A stretch of 31,433 nt of DNA from JBIOUF01 sp044866695 (GTDB taxonomy: Bacteria; Actinomycetota; Actinomycetes; Propionibacteriales; Nocardioidaceae). Positions 7,642 through 15,112 of the stretch are shown in pieces; position 1 is the stretch's first letter, and the number at the start of each line of letters is the position of its first letter. A program made the position numbers and the translations under genes. The stretch spans positions 1 to 31,433 of the forward strand of contig JBIOUF010000049.1 of NCBI GenBank assembly GCA_044866695.1. The letters are read 5' to 3'. A model generated the notes under the pieces. That model worked only from the letters and a program-made list of their open reading frames with translations, was not told the origin of the DNA and did not search any database.

Positions 7642-10326
7642 GTGACCGATACCCCATCCGAGCACACTGCCCACGGCCGCATCGAGCCGGTCGAGCTGCA
7701 GGTGGAGATGCAGCGGTCCTACATCGACTACGCGATGACGGTGATCGTCGGCCGCGCCCTGCCCGACGTACGCGACGGCCTCAAGCCCGTGCACCGCCGG
7801 GTCCTCTATGCGATGTACGACGGCGGCTACCGCCCCGACCGCGGTCACTCCAAGTGCTCGCGCGTGGTCGGCGACGTGATGGGCCAGTACCACCCGCACG
7901 GCGACACCGCGATCTACGACACCCTGGTGCGGCTGGCGCAGCCGTGGGTGATGCGCGCCCCGCTGGTCGACGGGCAGGGCAACTTCGGCTCCCCGGGCAA
8001 CGACCCGGCCGCCGCGATGCGCTACACCGAGTGCAAGATGGCGCCGTTGGCCATGGAAATGGTCCGCGACATCGAGTCCGACACCGTCGACTTCACCCCG
8101 AACTACGACGGCCGGTCCCAGGAACCGTCCATCCTGCCCGCCCGGTTCCCGAACCTGCTGGTCAACGGCTCGGCCGGGATCGCGGTGGGGATGGCCACCA
8201 ACATCCCCCCGCACAACCTGCGCGAGGTGGCCGCAGGCGCCCAGTGGGCGCTGGCGCACCCCGAGGCGACCCGGGAGGAGCTGCTGGAGGCCCTGCTGGA
8301 GCGGGTCCAGGCCCCGGACTTCCCCACCCGGGGGCTGATCGTCGGCCGCCAGGGCATCGAGCAGGCCTACCGCACCGGCCGGGGCTCGATCACGATGCGG
8401 GCCGTCGTCGACGTCGACGAGGACGCCAAGGGCCGCACCGTCCTGGTGATCACCGAGCTGCCCTACCAGGTCAACCCCGACAACCTGGCCATGAAGATCG
8501 CCGAGCTCGCCGACTCCGGCAGGGTGCAGGGCATCGCCGACGTCCAGGACAACACCTCCGCGCGCACCGGCCAGCGGCTGATCGTCGTCCTCAAGCGTGA
8601 CGCGGTGGCCCGGGTGGTGCTCAACAACCTGTTCAAGCACACCGAGCTGCAGACCAACTTCGCCGCGAACATGCTGGCCCTGGTCGACGGCGTCCCGCGG
8701 ACGCTGACCCTGGACCAGTTCGTGTCGCACTGGGTGGCCCACCAGATCGAGGTCATCCAGCGGCGTACCCGCTTCCAGCTGCGCAAGGCCCAGGAGGACG
8801 CGCACGTCTACCGCGGGCTGGTCAAGGCGCTGGACGCCCTCGACGAGGTGATCGGGCTGATCCGGCGCAGCCCCGACGTCGAGGAGGCGCGGGAGGGCCT
8901 GATCCGGCTGCTCGACATCGACGAGCTGCAGGCCAACGCGATCCTCAACATGCAGCTGCGCCGGCTGGCCGCGCTGGAGCGGCAGAAGATCATCGACGAG
9001 CTGGCCCGGCTCGAGACGCTCATCGCCGACCTCCAGGACATCCTGGCCAGCCCGGAGCGGCAGCGGACCATCGTGTCCGAGGAGCTCGCCGCGATCGTGG
9101 ACAAGTACGGCGACGAGCGGCGCTCCCAGCTGGTCGCCGCCGACGGGGACCTGTCCATGGAGGACCTGATCCCCGACGAGGACGTCGTGGTCACGATCAC
9201 CCGGGGCGGCTACGCAAAGCGCACCCGCGCGGACCTCTACCGGACCCAGCGGCGCGGCGGCAAGGGGGTGCGGGGCGCGACGCTGCGCGGCGACGACGTC
9301 GTCGAGCACCTGATGGCCACCAGCAACCACCACTGGCTGCTGTTCTTCACCACGGCCGGCCGGGTCTACCGGACCAAGGCCTACAACCTGCCCGAGGCGT
9401 CGCGGGACGCCAAGGGCAGCCACGTGGCGGGGCTGCTGAGCTTCCTGCCCGACGAGCGGATCGCGCAGGTGCTCGCCATCCGCGACTACGACCAGGCGCC
9501 GTACCTGGTCCTCGCGACGCGCGCGGGGCTGGTGAAGAAGACCCGGCTCGGCGACTACAACAGCCCGCGGCAGGCCGGGGTGATCGCGATCAACTTCCGC
9601 GACTCCGACCCCGAGGCCGACGGCGACGAGCTGATCGGCGCGGAGCTGTGCGGTCCCGACGACGACATCCTGCTGGTCTCGCGGAAGGGACAGGCGATCC
9701 GGTTCCGCGCCGACGACACCCAGCTGCGGCCGATGGGCCGGGCGACGTCGGGGGTGACCGGGATGAAGTTCCGTCCCGGCGACGCGCTGCTGTCGATGTC
9801 GGTGATCACCGCGGAGCAGGCGGCCCAGGAGCAGGCCGAGGACTCCCCGTCCACGCAGTACGTGTTCACGATCACCGACGCCGGCTACGCCAAGCGGAGC
9901 CGGATCTCCGACTACCGCCTGCAGTCCCGCGGGGGGCTGGGCATCAAGGCGATGAAGGCCGACGACGACCGGGGCGGCCTGGTGGGCGGGTTCATCGTCG
10001 TCGAGGGCGACGAGGTGCTGGTGATCCGGCAGTCCGGCCAGGTCACCCGCAGCGCGATCGACGACACGCTGCGCCCCACCGGCCGGGACACCATGGGGGT
10101 GCGTTTCGTCGCGGTGGGACCGGGGGACCCGGTGGTCAGCGCCGCACGCAGCGTCGAGCGCCAGGTCGAGGCCGACGTCGAGCGGCGGGCCGCCCGGGCT
10201 GGGGATGCGACAATCGACGACAGCGTGCCCGCCGACCCAGCAGAGGACCCAGCAGAGGACGCAGCAGAAGACGCTGCCGACGCGGTGGGTGGTGCCGCCG
10301 CCGACGGGGAGACCGAGGAGACCTGA
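7642..10326 (+). CDS. gyrA: DNA gyrase subunit A
   Basis: GyrA cuts and rejoins DNA in the gyrase complex. The 894-residue protein begins at a GTG with GAAGGTGG about 7 bases upstream. The breakage-reunion domain carries the quinolone-region motif GDTAIYDTLVRLAQ (residues 87-100) and the catalytic tyrosine Tyr128 in AAMRYTECK. The C-terminal beta-pinwheel starts after about residue 510 and holds the GyrA box QRRGGKG near residue 536, needed for DNA wrapping. The final 40 residues form an acidic tail with repeated PAED/AAED units (about 10231-10290). The stop overlaps the next start by one base (TGATG). Complete and intact. Confidence 0.98.
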   Translation: MTDTPSEHTAHGRIEPVELQVEMQRSYIDYAMTVIVGRALPDVRDGLKPVHRRVLYAMYDGGYRPDRGHSKCSRVVGDVMGQYHPHGDTAIYDTLVRLAQPWVMRAPLVDGQGNFGSPGNDPAAAMRYTECKMAPLAMEMVRDIESDTVDFTPNYDGRSQEPSILPARFPNLLVNGSAGIAVGMATNIPPHNLREVAAGAQWALAHPEATREELLEALLERVQAPDFPTRGLIVGRQGIEQAYRTGRGSITMRAVVDVDEDAKGRTVLVITELPYQVNPDNLAMKIAELADSGRVQGIADVQDNTSARTGQRLIVVLKRDAVARVVLNNLFKHTELQTNFAANMLALVDGVPRTLTLDQFVSHWVAHQIEVIQRRTRFQLRKAQEDAHVYRGLVKALDALDEVIGLIRRSPDVEEAREGLIRLLDIDELQANAILNMQLRRLAALERQKIIDELARLETLIADLQDILASPERQRTIVSEELAAIVDKYGDERRSQLVAADGDLSMEDLIPDEDVVVTITRGGYAKRTRADLYRTQRRGGKGVRGATLRGDDVVEHLMATSNHHWLLFFTTAGRVYRTKAYNLPEASRDAKGSHVAGLLSFLPDERIAQVLAIRDYDQAPYLVLATRAGLVKKTRLGDYNSPRQAGVIAINFRDSDPEADGDELIGAELCGPDDDILLVSRKGQAIRFRADDTQLRPMGRATSGVTGMKFRPGDALLSMSVITAEQAAQEQAEDSPSTQYVFTITDAGYAKRSRISDYRLQSRGGLGIKAMKADDDRGGLVGGFIVVEGDEVLVIRQSGQVTRSAIDDTLRPTGRDTMGVRFVAVGPGDPVVSAARSVERQVEADVERRAARAGDATIDDSVPADPAEDPAEDAAEDAADAVGGAAADGETEET

Positions 10327-10937
10327 TGGCCGACCGACGTACCGACTCGCCGGGCCAGGCGACCCGGGCTGCGACGCCGCCGGGCCCGGCACCGCCGCCG
10401 GGCTCGCCCACCGAGCCCCGCCGCCCGATCAGCGAGCGGGTGTCCGCCGCCGTGTCCAGCGCCGGGCCCACCCGGGCTCCGGCGGTCGGCGGCCCCGGCG
10501 CCCCGGCCGCGCGGCCGGCCACGCAGCCCTCCGCCGCGGCCCGGCCGGGCCGCCGCACCCGCAAGGCCCGGCTCCGGCTCGTGCACATCGACCCGTGGTC
10601 GGTGATGAAGACCTCGTTACTGCTGTCCATCGCCTTCGGCATCGTCACCGTCGTCGCGGTCGCCGTCGTGTGGGGGGTCCTCGGCGCGGCCGGCGTGTGG
10701 GAGTCGATCAACAACACCGTCACCGACGTGGTGGGCACCGACTCCGCGAGCAACTGGGACATCCAGGACTACCTGGGCATGAGCCGGGTCCTCGGGTTCA
10801 CCATGGTCGTCGCCGTCGTCGACGTCATCTTGATCACGGTGATCAGCACCCTGACCGCGTTCTTGTACAACCTCGCCGCCTCCCTCCTCGGCGGCCTGGA
10901 GATGATCTGGGCGGAGGATGACGGGCGAACGAAGTGA
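10326..10937 (+). CDS. DUF3566 membrane protein downstream of gyrA
   Basis: The 203-residue protein starts with an ATG that shares one base with the gyrA stop, so it is probably translated with gyrA. Residues 1-80 are Pro/Ala/Arg-rich and likely disordered. The DUF3566 domain follows with KARLRLVHIDPWSVMK, a transmembrane helix (TSLLLSIAFGIVTVVAVAVV), a loop (SINNTVTDVVGTDSASNWDI) and a second helix (VLGFTMVVAVVDVILITVIS). It ends FLYNLAASLLGGLEM. Actinomycetes nearly always carry this family right after gyrA. The biochemical role is unknown to me; related proteins have been linked to the cell envelope and division region in corynebacteria. Confidence 0.9.
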   Translation: MADRRTDSPGQATRAATPPGPAPPPGSPTEPRRPISERVSAAVSSAGPTRAPAVGGPGAPAARPATQPSAAARPGRRTRKARLRLVHIDPWSVMKTSLLLSIAFGIVTVVAVAVVWGVLGAAGVWESINNTVTDVVGTDSASNWDIQDYLGMSRVLGFTMVVAVVDVILITVISTLTAFLYNLAASLLGGLEMIWAEDDGRTK

Positions 10938-11207
10938 GCTCGACGCACCCCACCCACCCACCTGACTCCCGAACGCGCTCCTCGACCCACGCCTGCCTCC
11001 GCTTCGCCCGGCCGACTCGCCGCCCAGCCGACCCGCCGCCGCTGGTTGAGGTGCGAGCCTGCGCCGCCGGTCGAGGTGCGCCCTTCGAGACGGGCTCCTT
11101 CGTCGCCCTCCTCAGGAACCGCGGAGCGAGCCTCGAAACCAAGGCGCCCGGGCGCTCTGCTCGCCCCCGCCAAGGACTGCCCGGCTCGACGGGCTCGCCG
11201 CCTGCGT
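10938..11207. other. Non-coding spacer before tRNA-Ile
   Basis: No credible gene is visible between the DUF3566 stop and tRNA-Ile. The spacer begins with a C-rich stretch and contains the composite repeat at 11044-11140. No clear rho-independent terminator with a T-run is seen. Confidence 0.6.
11044..11140. repeat. Composite intergenic repeat related to 7579-7611
   Basis: The block opens GGTTGAGGTGCGAGCC, repeats the opening as GGTCGAGGTGCG at 11069-11080, and continues with TTCGAGACGGGCTCC. It closes GCGGAGCGAGCCTCGAAACC at 11121-11140, matching the right end of the gyrB-gyrA element. It reads as two left ends nested before one right end, as if one element inserted into or recombined with another. 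Confidence 0.6.
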
Positions 11208-11237
11208 TTGGGCGGCCTCCGCGCCGTACGGTAGCCT
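11208..11237 (+). promoter_or_regulatory. Possible promoter for tRNA-Ile
   Basis: TTGGGC (11208-11213) and TAGCCT (11232-11237) are separated by 18 bases, a reasonable sigma-70-type arrangement ending 38 bases before the tRNA. An overlapping TACGGT at 11227-11232 is an alternative -10. By eye only. Confidence 0.35.
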
Positions 11238-11275
11238 TCCTGGTCGGCCGGACTGAGGTCTGGCCGACCTCACAC

Positions 11276-11349
11276 GGGCCTATAGCTCAGACGGTTAGAG
11301 CGCTTCCCTGATAAGGAAGAGGTCACAGGTTCAAGTCCTGTTAGGCCCA
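11276..11349 (+). tRNA. tRNA-Ile (anticodon GAT)
   Basis: A complete cloverleaf is visible. The acceptor arms GGGCCTA and TAGGCCC pair fully. The anticodon stem CTTCC/GGAAG (11303-11307 and 11315-11319) encloses loop CTGATAA with anticodon GAT at 11310-11312, and the T-arm contains GTTCAAGTC. The discriminator is A. The CCA end is not encoded, because ACCCT follows. It lies in the standard gyrA-downstream position. Confidence 0.97.
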
Positions 11350-11393
11350 CCCTCGACCCGAGCCGCCAGCCCGCCCGAAGGGACCCGCCCGCT

Positions 11394-11522
11394 GTGAAGA
11401 AGCTCCTCCTGGTCGCCGTAGGCGCCGCCGCGGCGGTCATCGCGGCCCGCAAGATGCAAGACGCCCAGCACGAGAAGCAGCTCTGGGCCGAGGCCACCGA
11501 CGCGGTCAAGAAGCCCCGCTGA
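11394..11522 (+). CDS. DLW-39 family small protein
   Basis: This 42-residue protein lies between tRNA-Ile and tRNA-Ala, starts at GTG and ends in TGA. It opens with VKKLLLVAVGAAAAVIAARK, a single hydrophobic helix with positive flanks, then a charged helix containing EKQLWAEATD. That last stretch resembles the conserved D-L-W segment that names the DLW-39 family of actinomycete small proteins. The position between these two tRNAs is also typical. GAAGGGACC lies about 10 bases upstream as a modest ribosome site. The function is unknown; a membrane-anchored small protein is likely. Confidence 0.85.
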   Translation: MKKLLLVAVGAAAAVIAARKMQDAQHEKQLWAEATDAVKKPR

Positions 11523-11552
11523 CCGCGTCCCCGCGGCCACCGGCCGCACCCT

Positions 11553-11625
11553 GGGGCCATGGCGCAACTGGTAGCGCACCTGCTTTGCAAGCAGGGGGTT
11601 GGGGGTTCGAGTCCCCTTGGCTCCA
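11553..11625 (+). tRNA. tRNA-Ala (anticodon TGC)
   Basis: The acceptor arms GGGGCCA and TGGCTCC pair with one G-T wobble. The anticodon stem CCTGC/GCAGG encloses TTTGCAA with anticodon TGC at 11586-11588. The T-arm GGGGGTTCGAGTCCCC is intact and the discriminator is A. CCA is not encoded. Accessory DNA begins immediately 3' of it, making it the likely integration target of the element that follows. Confidence 0.97.
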
Positions 11626-11697
11626 CCCAAGAAACCGCAGGTCAGACGGCCTTCTCTGATTCGCGGTGGTAGCGGCGAAGGCCAGTCCGAAAGTGTC

Positions 11698-11718
11698 TGA
11701 CTACTCAGTTGACTACTC
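11698..11718. repeat. Two close copies of TGACTACTC downstream of tRNA-Ala
   Basis: TGACTACTC occurs at 11698-11706 and again at 11710-11718, a 12-base period. The pair lies between the tRNA and the integrase fragment, where recombinase arm-type sites would be expected. That role is inference. Confidence 0.4.
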
Positions 11719-11784
11719 GCTTCACCACGAAAGCCTCCGAAGCCGTACGTAGGGCACAAGCGGCTCACACACGGAGGTCAAGAC

Positions 11785-12098
11785 ATGGCTGCACGAATGG
11801 CGAAGCGCAGGGACAACCGCTTCGCGGCAACGGTGACGGTGGCAAGAAGCACTGCTTCTACGTCGGGACGCAGACGGAAGCCAAGGCCAAGGCTCAGGCC
11901 GCCCGCGGCCGGGCCAAGGCCGGTGCTCCGGTCAAGGACGCTACGCGCACTCTCGGCGACTGGCTGGTGGAGTGGCAGCGGACCTTCTTGCAGGCGAGTA
12001 GCCGCTCGAAGATCAAGGACATGCACGCGACGTTCTGCCGGGTCTGGGTCATCCCCACCATCGGCGGGGTGCGCCTCGACATTGAAGGCCACCGCTAG
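11785..12098 (+). pseudogene. Tyrosine-recombinase N-terminal fragment, frameshifted and truncated
   Basis: The ATG at 11785 opens MAARMAKRRDNRFAATVTV, a typical integrase start. The frame must then shift, near 11840, into the one reading GGKKHCFYVGTQTEAKAKAQ and AARGRAKAGAPVKDATRTLG. This is the arm-binding and start of the core-binding region. The segment LGDWLVEWQRTFLQASSR is the usual SAM-like core-binding helix. It ends at a stop just after VIPTIGGVRLDI, so the entire catalytic domain (Arg, His-x-x-Arg, Tyr) is missing. Its position beside tRNA-Ala fits a former phage or island integrase that used that tRNA. No activity is expected. Confidence 0.75.
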
Positions 12099-12158
12099 GG
12101 CGTTCTCGAGTCGCTTCATCAGCGGCGCGGTGCGGTCCTGGACAGCACGGAACGGCTG

Positions 12159-12458
12159 ATGGACCGCATTGACACTGCTGGGGGAATCGCCAACGAGAAC
12201 ATCCATGCGAGAGCAGCGCGCTCCATTGTCGACTCGCTCAACTCGACCGCCGCGCTCCTCGACGAGTTCCATGCTCCGCTGGGCATCGAGCCCAACCGCG
12301 AAGTGCTCAGCGCCACCCCGTGGCGCGAGGCCTTGCGGGATCCTGAGCAACTGAAGACGGCCGGGGTTGAGGCCGGGCAGAAGGTGGTCGTCGGCGGAAC
12401 GATGGTGGCAGTGGCAGTGGCTGTTGGCGCTGGCGCCAAGTTCGTCGCCAAGAAGTAG
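12159..12458 (+). CDS. Hypothetical protein, possible membrane-tethered fragment
   Basis: This 99-residue ORF from ATG 12159 begins MDRIDTAGGIANENIHARAA and ends with a hydrophobic Val/Ala/Gly helix (VVVGGTMVAVAVAVGAGAKF) and two lysines. The frame is open upstream to the integrase fragment stop at 12098, with more coding-like residues but no good start codon. The ORF may therefore be the C-terminal part of a longer lost protein. I do not recognise the family. It lies between an integrase fragment and the toxin-antitoxin pair and reads toward them. Confidence 0.4.
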   Translation: MDRIDTAGGIANENIHARAARSIVDSLNSTAALLDEFHAPLGIEPNREVLSATPWREALRDPEQLKTAGVEAGQKVVVGGTMVAVAVAVGAGAKFVAKK

Positions 12459-12528
12459 CGGAGTAGGACTAGACAAGCCCCTCGTGTTGTTCGATCGGGC
12501 TAGCTGCGTCATCAAGATCGAACAGGCC

Positions 12529-12762
12529 ATGCGTGTCGCCCTCGGCGACTACGAGCGCGGTCTCGTCGAATCAGACAAAGTTCCGGATACTGTCCACACC
12601 TACGTCGACGGTGCCGAGCGATTCATCAAGTACCTCGTAGGCACCTACGTCCCCTGGCTCTGGCACGGCCGCATCTGGCCAGTCGGCCCCCTGGACCTTG
12701 AGGTAAGTCACGCGACGGCGTGGAACTCCATCTTCAGTCCGAGGGCACGCGTCACCTTGTAG
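12529..12762 (+). pseudogene. Small remnant with HTYVDGAERF segment
   Basis: From ATG 12529 the frame reads MRVALGDYERGLVESDKV, then HTYVDGAERFIKYLVGTYVP up to about 12655. This resembles the short N-terminal SAM-like module that some actinomycete accessory proteins and recombinases carry. After that the frame runs antisense into the 3' end of the antitoxin gene and loses any family character. It is probably a broken gene. The assignment is by resemblance only. Confidence 0.35.
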
Positions 12763-13004
12763 ATCGTGGCGAAGCTCGGGTTGCCGTCGTTGGACAGCGC
12801 CTTGTAGAGCCCTTCGCGGCTCATGCCGACCTTTCGGGCGAGGTCGCTGAAGTTCTGAGCGCGAGCGATCACGCCGAGGGCGTGTGTGATGAAAGCAGGG
12901 TCGTCACCCGCCTCCTCGAGGACGGCTTCGAGGTAGTAGCCGATGTCGTCAAGCGAAGTCAGGTACGCCGCCGAGTCATAGGGCTTGAACTCAGTCTTTG
13001 CCAC
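12708..13004 (-). CDS. HigA-like antitoxin (addiction-module antidote, HTH)
   Basis: The 98-residue protein starts at GTG 13004 and reads VAKTEFKPYDSAAYLTSLDD, the usual opening of the addiction-module antidote family. The helix-turn-helix is at about residues 52-82, with FSDLARKVGMSREGLYKALS and GNPSFATIYKVTRALGL. The start overlaps the end of the toxin gene by 14 bases. Toxin-before-antitoxin order is the higBA arrangement. The protein should neutralise the toxin and, through its HTH, repress the operon. Base composition looks less GC-rich than the core genes, in keeping with acquired DNA. Confidence 0.85.
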   Translation of the reverse strand: MAKTEFKPYDSAAYLTSLDDIGYYLEAVLEEAGDDPAFITHALGVIARAQNFSDLARKVGMSREGLYKALSNDGNPSFATIYKVTRALGLKMEFHAVA

Positions 13005-13302
13005 CGTTCTCCCACTCCTTCGCGATCTCGTGCGCCTTCTCGATGTTCCTGCGTTGGCTGGCCTTGTCGCCCCCGCAAAGCAGGATCAGCAGCAGGTCAC
13101 CCCTCTGCCAGTAGTAGACCCGGTAGCCCGGGCCGTGATGAATCCGTAGCTCCGAGAGCCCGCCGCCGATCGGCTCAGCGTCTCCTGGGTTCCCAGTGAT
13201 CAGCCGGTCGACGCGCATCTGGATGCGCGCTGCTGTACGCGGATCCTTGCGCTTGAGCCTTCGAAGCCACTTGTCGTAGACGTCAGTCGTAACGACCTTC
13301 AT
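12991..13302 (-). CDS. HigB/RelE-type toxin (Gp49-like killer protein)
   Basis: The 103-residue toxin starts at ATG 13302 (MKVVTTDVYDKWLRRLKRKD); the longer in-frame ORF to 13419 has no family residues before this point. The RelE/HigB fold is seen in DPRTAARIQMRVDRLITGNP, then GGLSELRIHHGPGYRVYYWQ and LLLILLCGGDKASQRRNIEK. Family members cleave mRNA on the ribosome. The antitoxin follows with a 14-base overlap. The pair sits between an integrase fragment and a recombinase, as toxin-antitoxin modules that stabilise islands often do. Both genes appear intact. Confidence 0.87.
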   Translation of the reverse strand: MKVVTTDVYDKWLRRLKRKDPRTAARIQMRVDRLITGNPGDAEPIGGGLSELRIHHGPGYRVYYWQRGDLLLILLCGGDKASQRRNIEKAHEIAKEWENGGKD

Positions 13303-13345
13303 CGCTGTCAACTGTAGTTCACACTCCCGATATTGCCAAGGTTGA

Positions 13346-14680
13346 TCACTGTCCGCGCCCGGCCCGCCAGGTCTCGTACGTCTCGCCGATCTGATCGGCC
13401 AGCCGCTTGTCCCGGTCAAGGGTGGCGTGCTGATAGATCGTCATCGCGGCCTGCGAGGCATGGCCGGCGCGGGCCTGGAGCTCGGCGGCGGTAGCGCCGT
13501 GCTGGCCGGCGAGCGTCAGCGCCGTGTGGCGGAGGTGATGGATCGTCAGGTCTGGGCGGCCCGCCTTCGCTCGAGAAGGCCGGAAGCGGTCCATGAGATA
13601 CCGAACGCTCATGTGGTCAGAGCGGTCGCCGGGGAAGAGCAGACCGGAGGCGCCATCGGCCGCGTGCTCTCGCACGTGCTTCTGCAGCGTCGGCAGGAAC
13701 GGCGGTGGGACATGAACGGTCCGGACTCCGCTGGCGGTCTTGGGTGCGCTGATCGCGCGGCCGCACTTCGGACACGCGCCCGCGGCGCCGGGCACCGCGT
13801 CCTTGTCGACCTTGCGGCTGACGCTGATCCGTCCGGTGCCGCCGTCGACGTCCGAGCGACGCAGTTCGAGGAGCTCACCTTGGCGGAGGCCGACGAAGGC
13901 GGCGAGGACGATGAAGAGCTTCAGGCGCTCCGGCATCGAGTCGGTGATCACTGCGATCTCGTCGAGCGTCGCGGGGACGGGGACGCGGGATCCACGCGCA
14001 GCCGAGGCGCCGCGGATCTTCGCCGGCGCGCGATCGATGAGTTCCTCCTCGGCTGCCTGGAGGATCGAACGGAGCAGGCGGTAGGCCGCGGCGATCGTCT
14101 TCGGATCCATCCCGGCCCGCCACGCCTTCACTTCGGCGAGGGTCACCGCCTTCAACGGCAGGTCCCCGAGCACCGGGAGAATGCGCGATGTCAGCAGCGC
14201 CCGGTAGTTGTGGGAGGTATTCGGTCGCAGGGGTCGCTCGGACAGGTAGCGCTCGGCGTACGCCCTCATCGTGTTGACCGCGGCCTCCTGCTCCCGCTTC
14301 TCGGCCACCGCCTTCCGTACGGCGGGCGGCGACCAGGTGTCCCGGTCGATCAGCGCCCGCTCGGCCGCGAGCCACGCCTCAGCGTCGACCTTGGTGGCCA
14401 GCGTCCGGAGGTAGCGGTTGCCGTCGGGCATCGCGTAGCGCGCTCGGTAGACACCGTGCCGGCGGCGCTCACCCGCCGCTCGAGCGCAGGTCTCGTTCAG
14501 CCCGGTCAGCCCCTCGACCCTGGCCAGCGCGTCGGGGGTGGACAGCTCGACCGGGAACTGCTCACGCACGGTCCGAAGAACCGTTCCGGACTTCCCTCGG
14601 CCTTGCGGCCGGCCCGGCGCGGAGTGGGTGAGCCGGATGCCCAGCACCGCCAGCGCACGCAGCAGCTGGGAGGGCACCAT
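13346..14680 (-). CDS. Tyrosine recombinase (integrase) with transposase-derived N-terminus
   Basis: The 444-codon frame is a tyrosine recombinase from about residue 70. HGVYRARYAMPDGNRYLRTL (76-95) is the arm-binding module and NTMRAYAERYLSE begins the core-binding helices. The catalytic set is complete: Arg266 in FVGLRQGE, a plausible Lys314, His381 and Arg384 in HHLRH, His407 in RAGHAS and Tyr416 in MTIYQH. A CPKCG stretch lies at 303-307. Residues 1-60 instead match a DDE transposase (LRALAVLGIRLTHSAPGRPQ), so the recombinase's own start appears lost. Translation could begin within the transposase part, or the gene may be silent. The recombinase body is not visibly damaged. Confidence 0.75.
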   Translation of the reverse strand: MVPSQLLRALAVLGIRLTHSAPGRPQGRGKSGTVLRTVREQFPVELSTPDALARVEGLTGLNETCARAAGERRRHGVYRARYAMPDGNRYLRTLATKVDAEAWLAAERALIDRDTWSPPAVRKAVAEKREQEAAVNTMRAYAERYLSERPLRPNTSHNYRALLTSRILPVLGDLPLKAVTLAEVKAWRAGMDPKTIAAAYRLLRSILQAAEEELIDRAPAKIRGASAARGSRVPVPATLDEIAVITDSMPERLKLFIVLAAFVGLRQGELLELRRSDVDGGTGRISVSRKVDKDAVPGAAGACPKCGRAISAPKTASGVRTVHVPPPFLPTLQKHVREHAADGASGLLFPGDRSDHMSVRYLMDRFRPSRAKAGRPDLTIHHLRHTALTLAGQHGATAAELQARAGHASQAAMTIYQHATLDRDKRLADQIGETYETWRAGRGQ

Positions 14681-14890
14681 CGCCGAGCCGTTGTCAGGTA
14701 GACCCAGCCCGGGACGCCGCGCGCGGCATGCCCCGCGCGGAGCGCGGCTTCCAATCGCAGGGTGTCCTCGCTATGGCCCCACCGGTAGCCGGTGACCAGT
14801 CGGGAGTGGTCGTCGAGGAACGCGAACAGGTACGTCTTGCGACCGCCGAGGACCGGGCCGTGCAACGCGCCCCCGGTCGCCACGGGACTC
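14490..14890 (-). pseudogene. Decayed rve-type DDE transposase fragment
   Basis: The minus strand from about 14890 reads GALHGPVLGGRKTYLFAFLD and then DHSRLVTGYRWGHSEDTLRL, the catalytic core of an rve-type transposase. A one-base loss near 14694 breaks the frame just before the conserved Asp-Asn-Gly (the GTC TAC CTG ACA AAC region). Reading continues in the integrase frame with MVPSQLLRALAVLGIRLTHS. A second disturbance splits the expected catalytic-Glu segment GKIERFFRTVREQF between two frames. The first catalytic Asp, expected before ALHGP, is Gly. The N-terminal domain is missing. The fragment is inactive and fuses into the recombinase frame. Confidence 0.75.
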
Positions 14891-15112
14891 TGCCTGGACA
14901 AGAACGGCGGCGCGTCACGGTGTGGCCATGCTGGGCGCCCTGGTGGCAGCAGTGGCAGTGGCTGGGATGACCCCGCCCGCCACCTCGCGAGCCCGGACCT
15001 TGCCCACGGCTCCGCGGGCGGGCCACGGCGACCATGGCGCTCCGAGAGGGCCCGATAGGACCCTGCGCACGTAGGCAGCGCGAACCGATCAGCACAGACC
15101 ACGGAGACTTCG
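14891..15112. other. Spacer, no gene seen
   Basis: Only frame-disrupted residue runs upstream of the transposase core are visible on the minus strand. The plus strand has no convincing gene before the secreted protein. GGAG at 15103-15106 is the ribosome site of the next gene. Confidence 0.5.

Noticed and set aside
5367..7682. A 771-codon minus-strand ORF opposite gyrB
   Set aside because: No family motifs, and repetitive Val/Leu/Gly/Asp residue use typical of antisense frames in GC-rich DNA.
7522..10392. A 956-codon minus-strand ORF opposite gyrA
   Set aside because: Same antisense-shadow character; gyrA is certain on the other strand.
12404..12423. Shared GCAGTGGCAGTGGCTG here and near 14945-14960 as a possible element repeat
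   Set aside because: It is a low-complexity GTGGCA run in different contexts, with no matching flanks.
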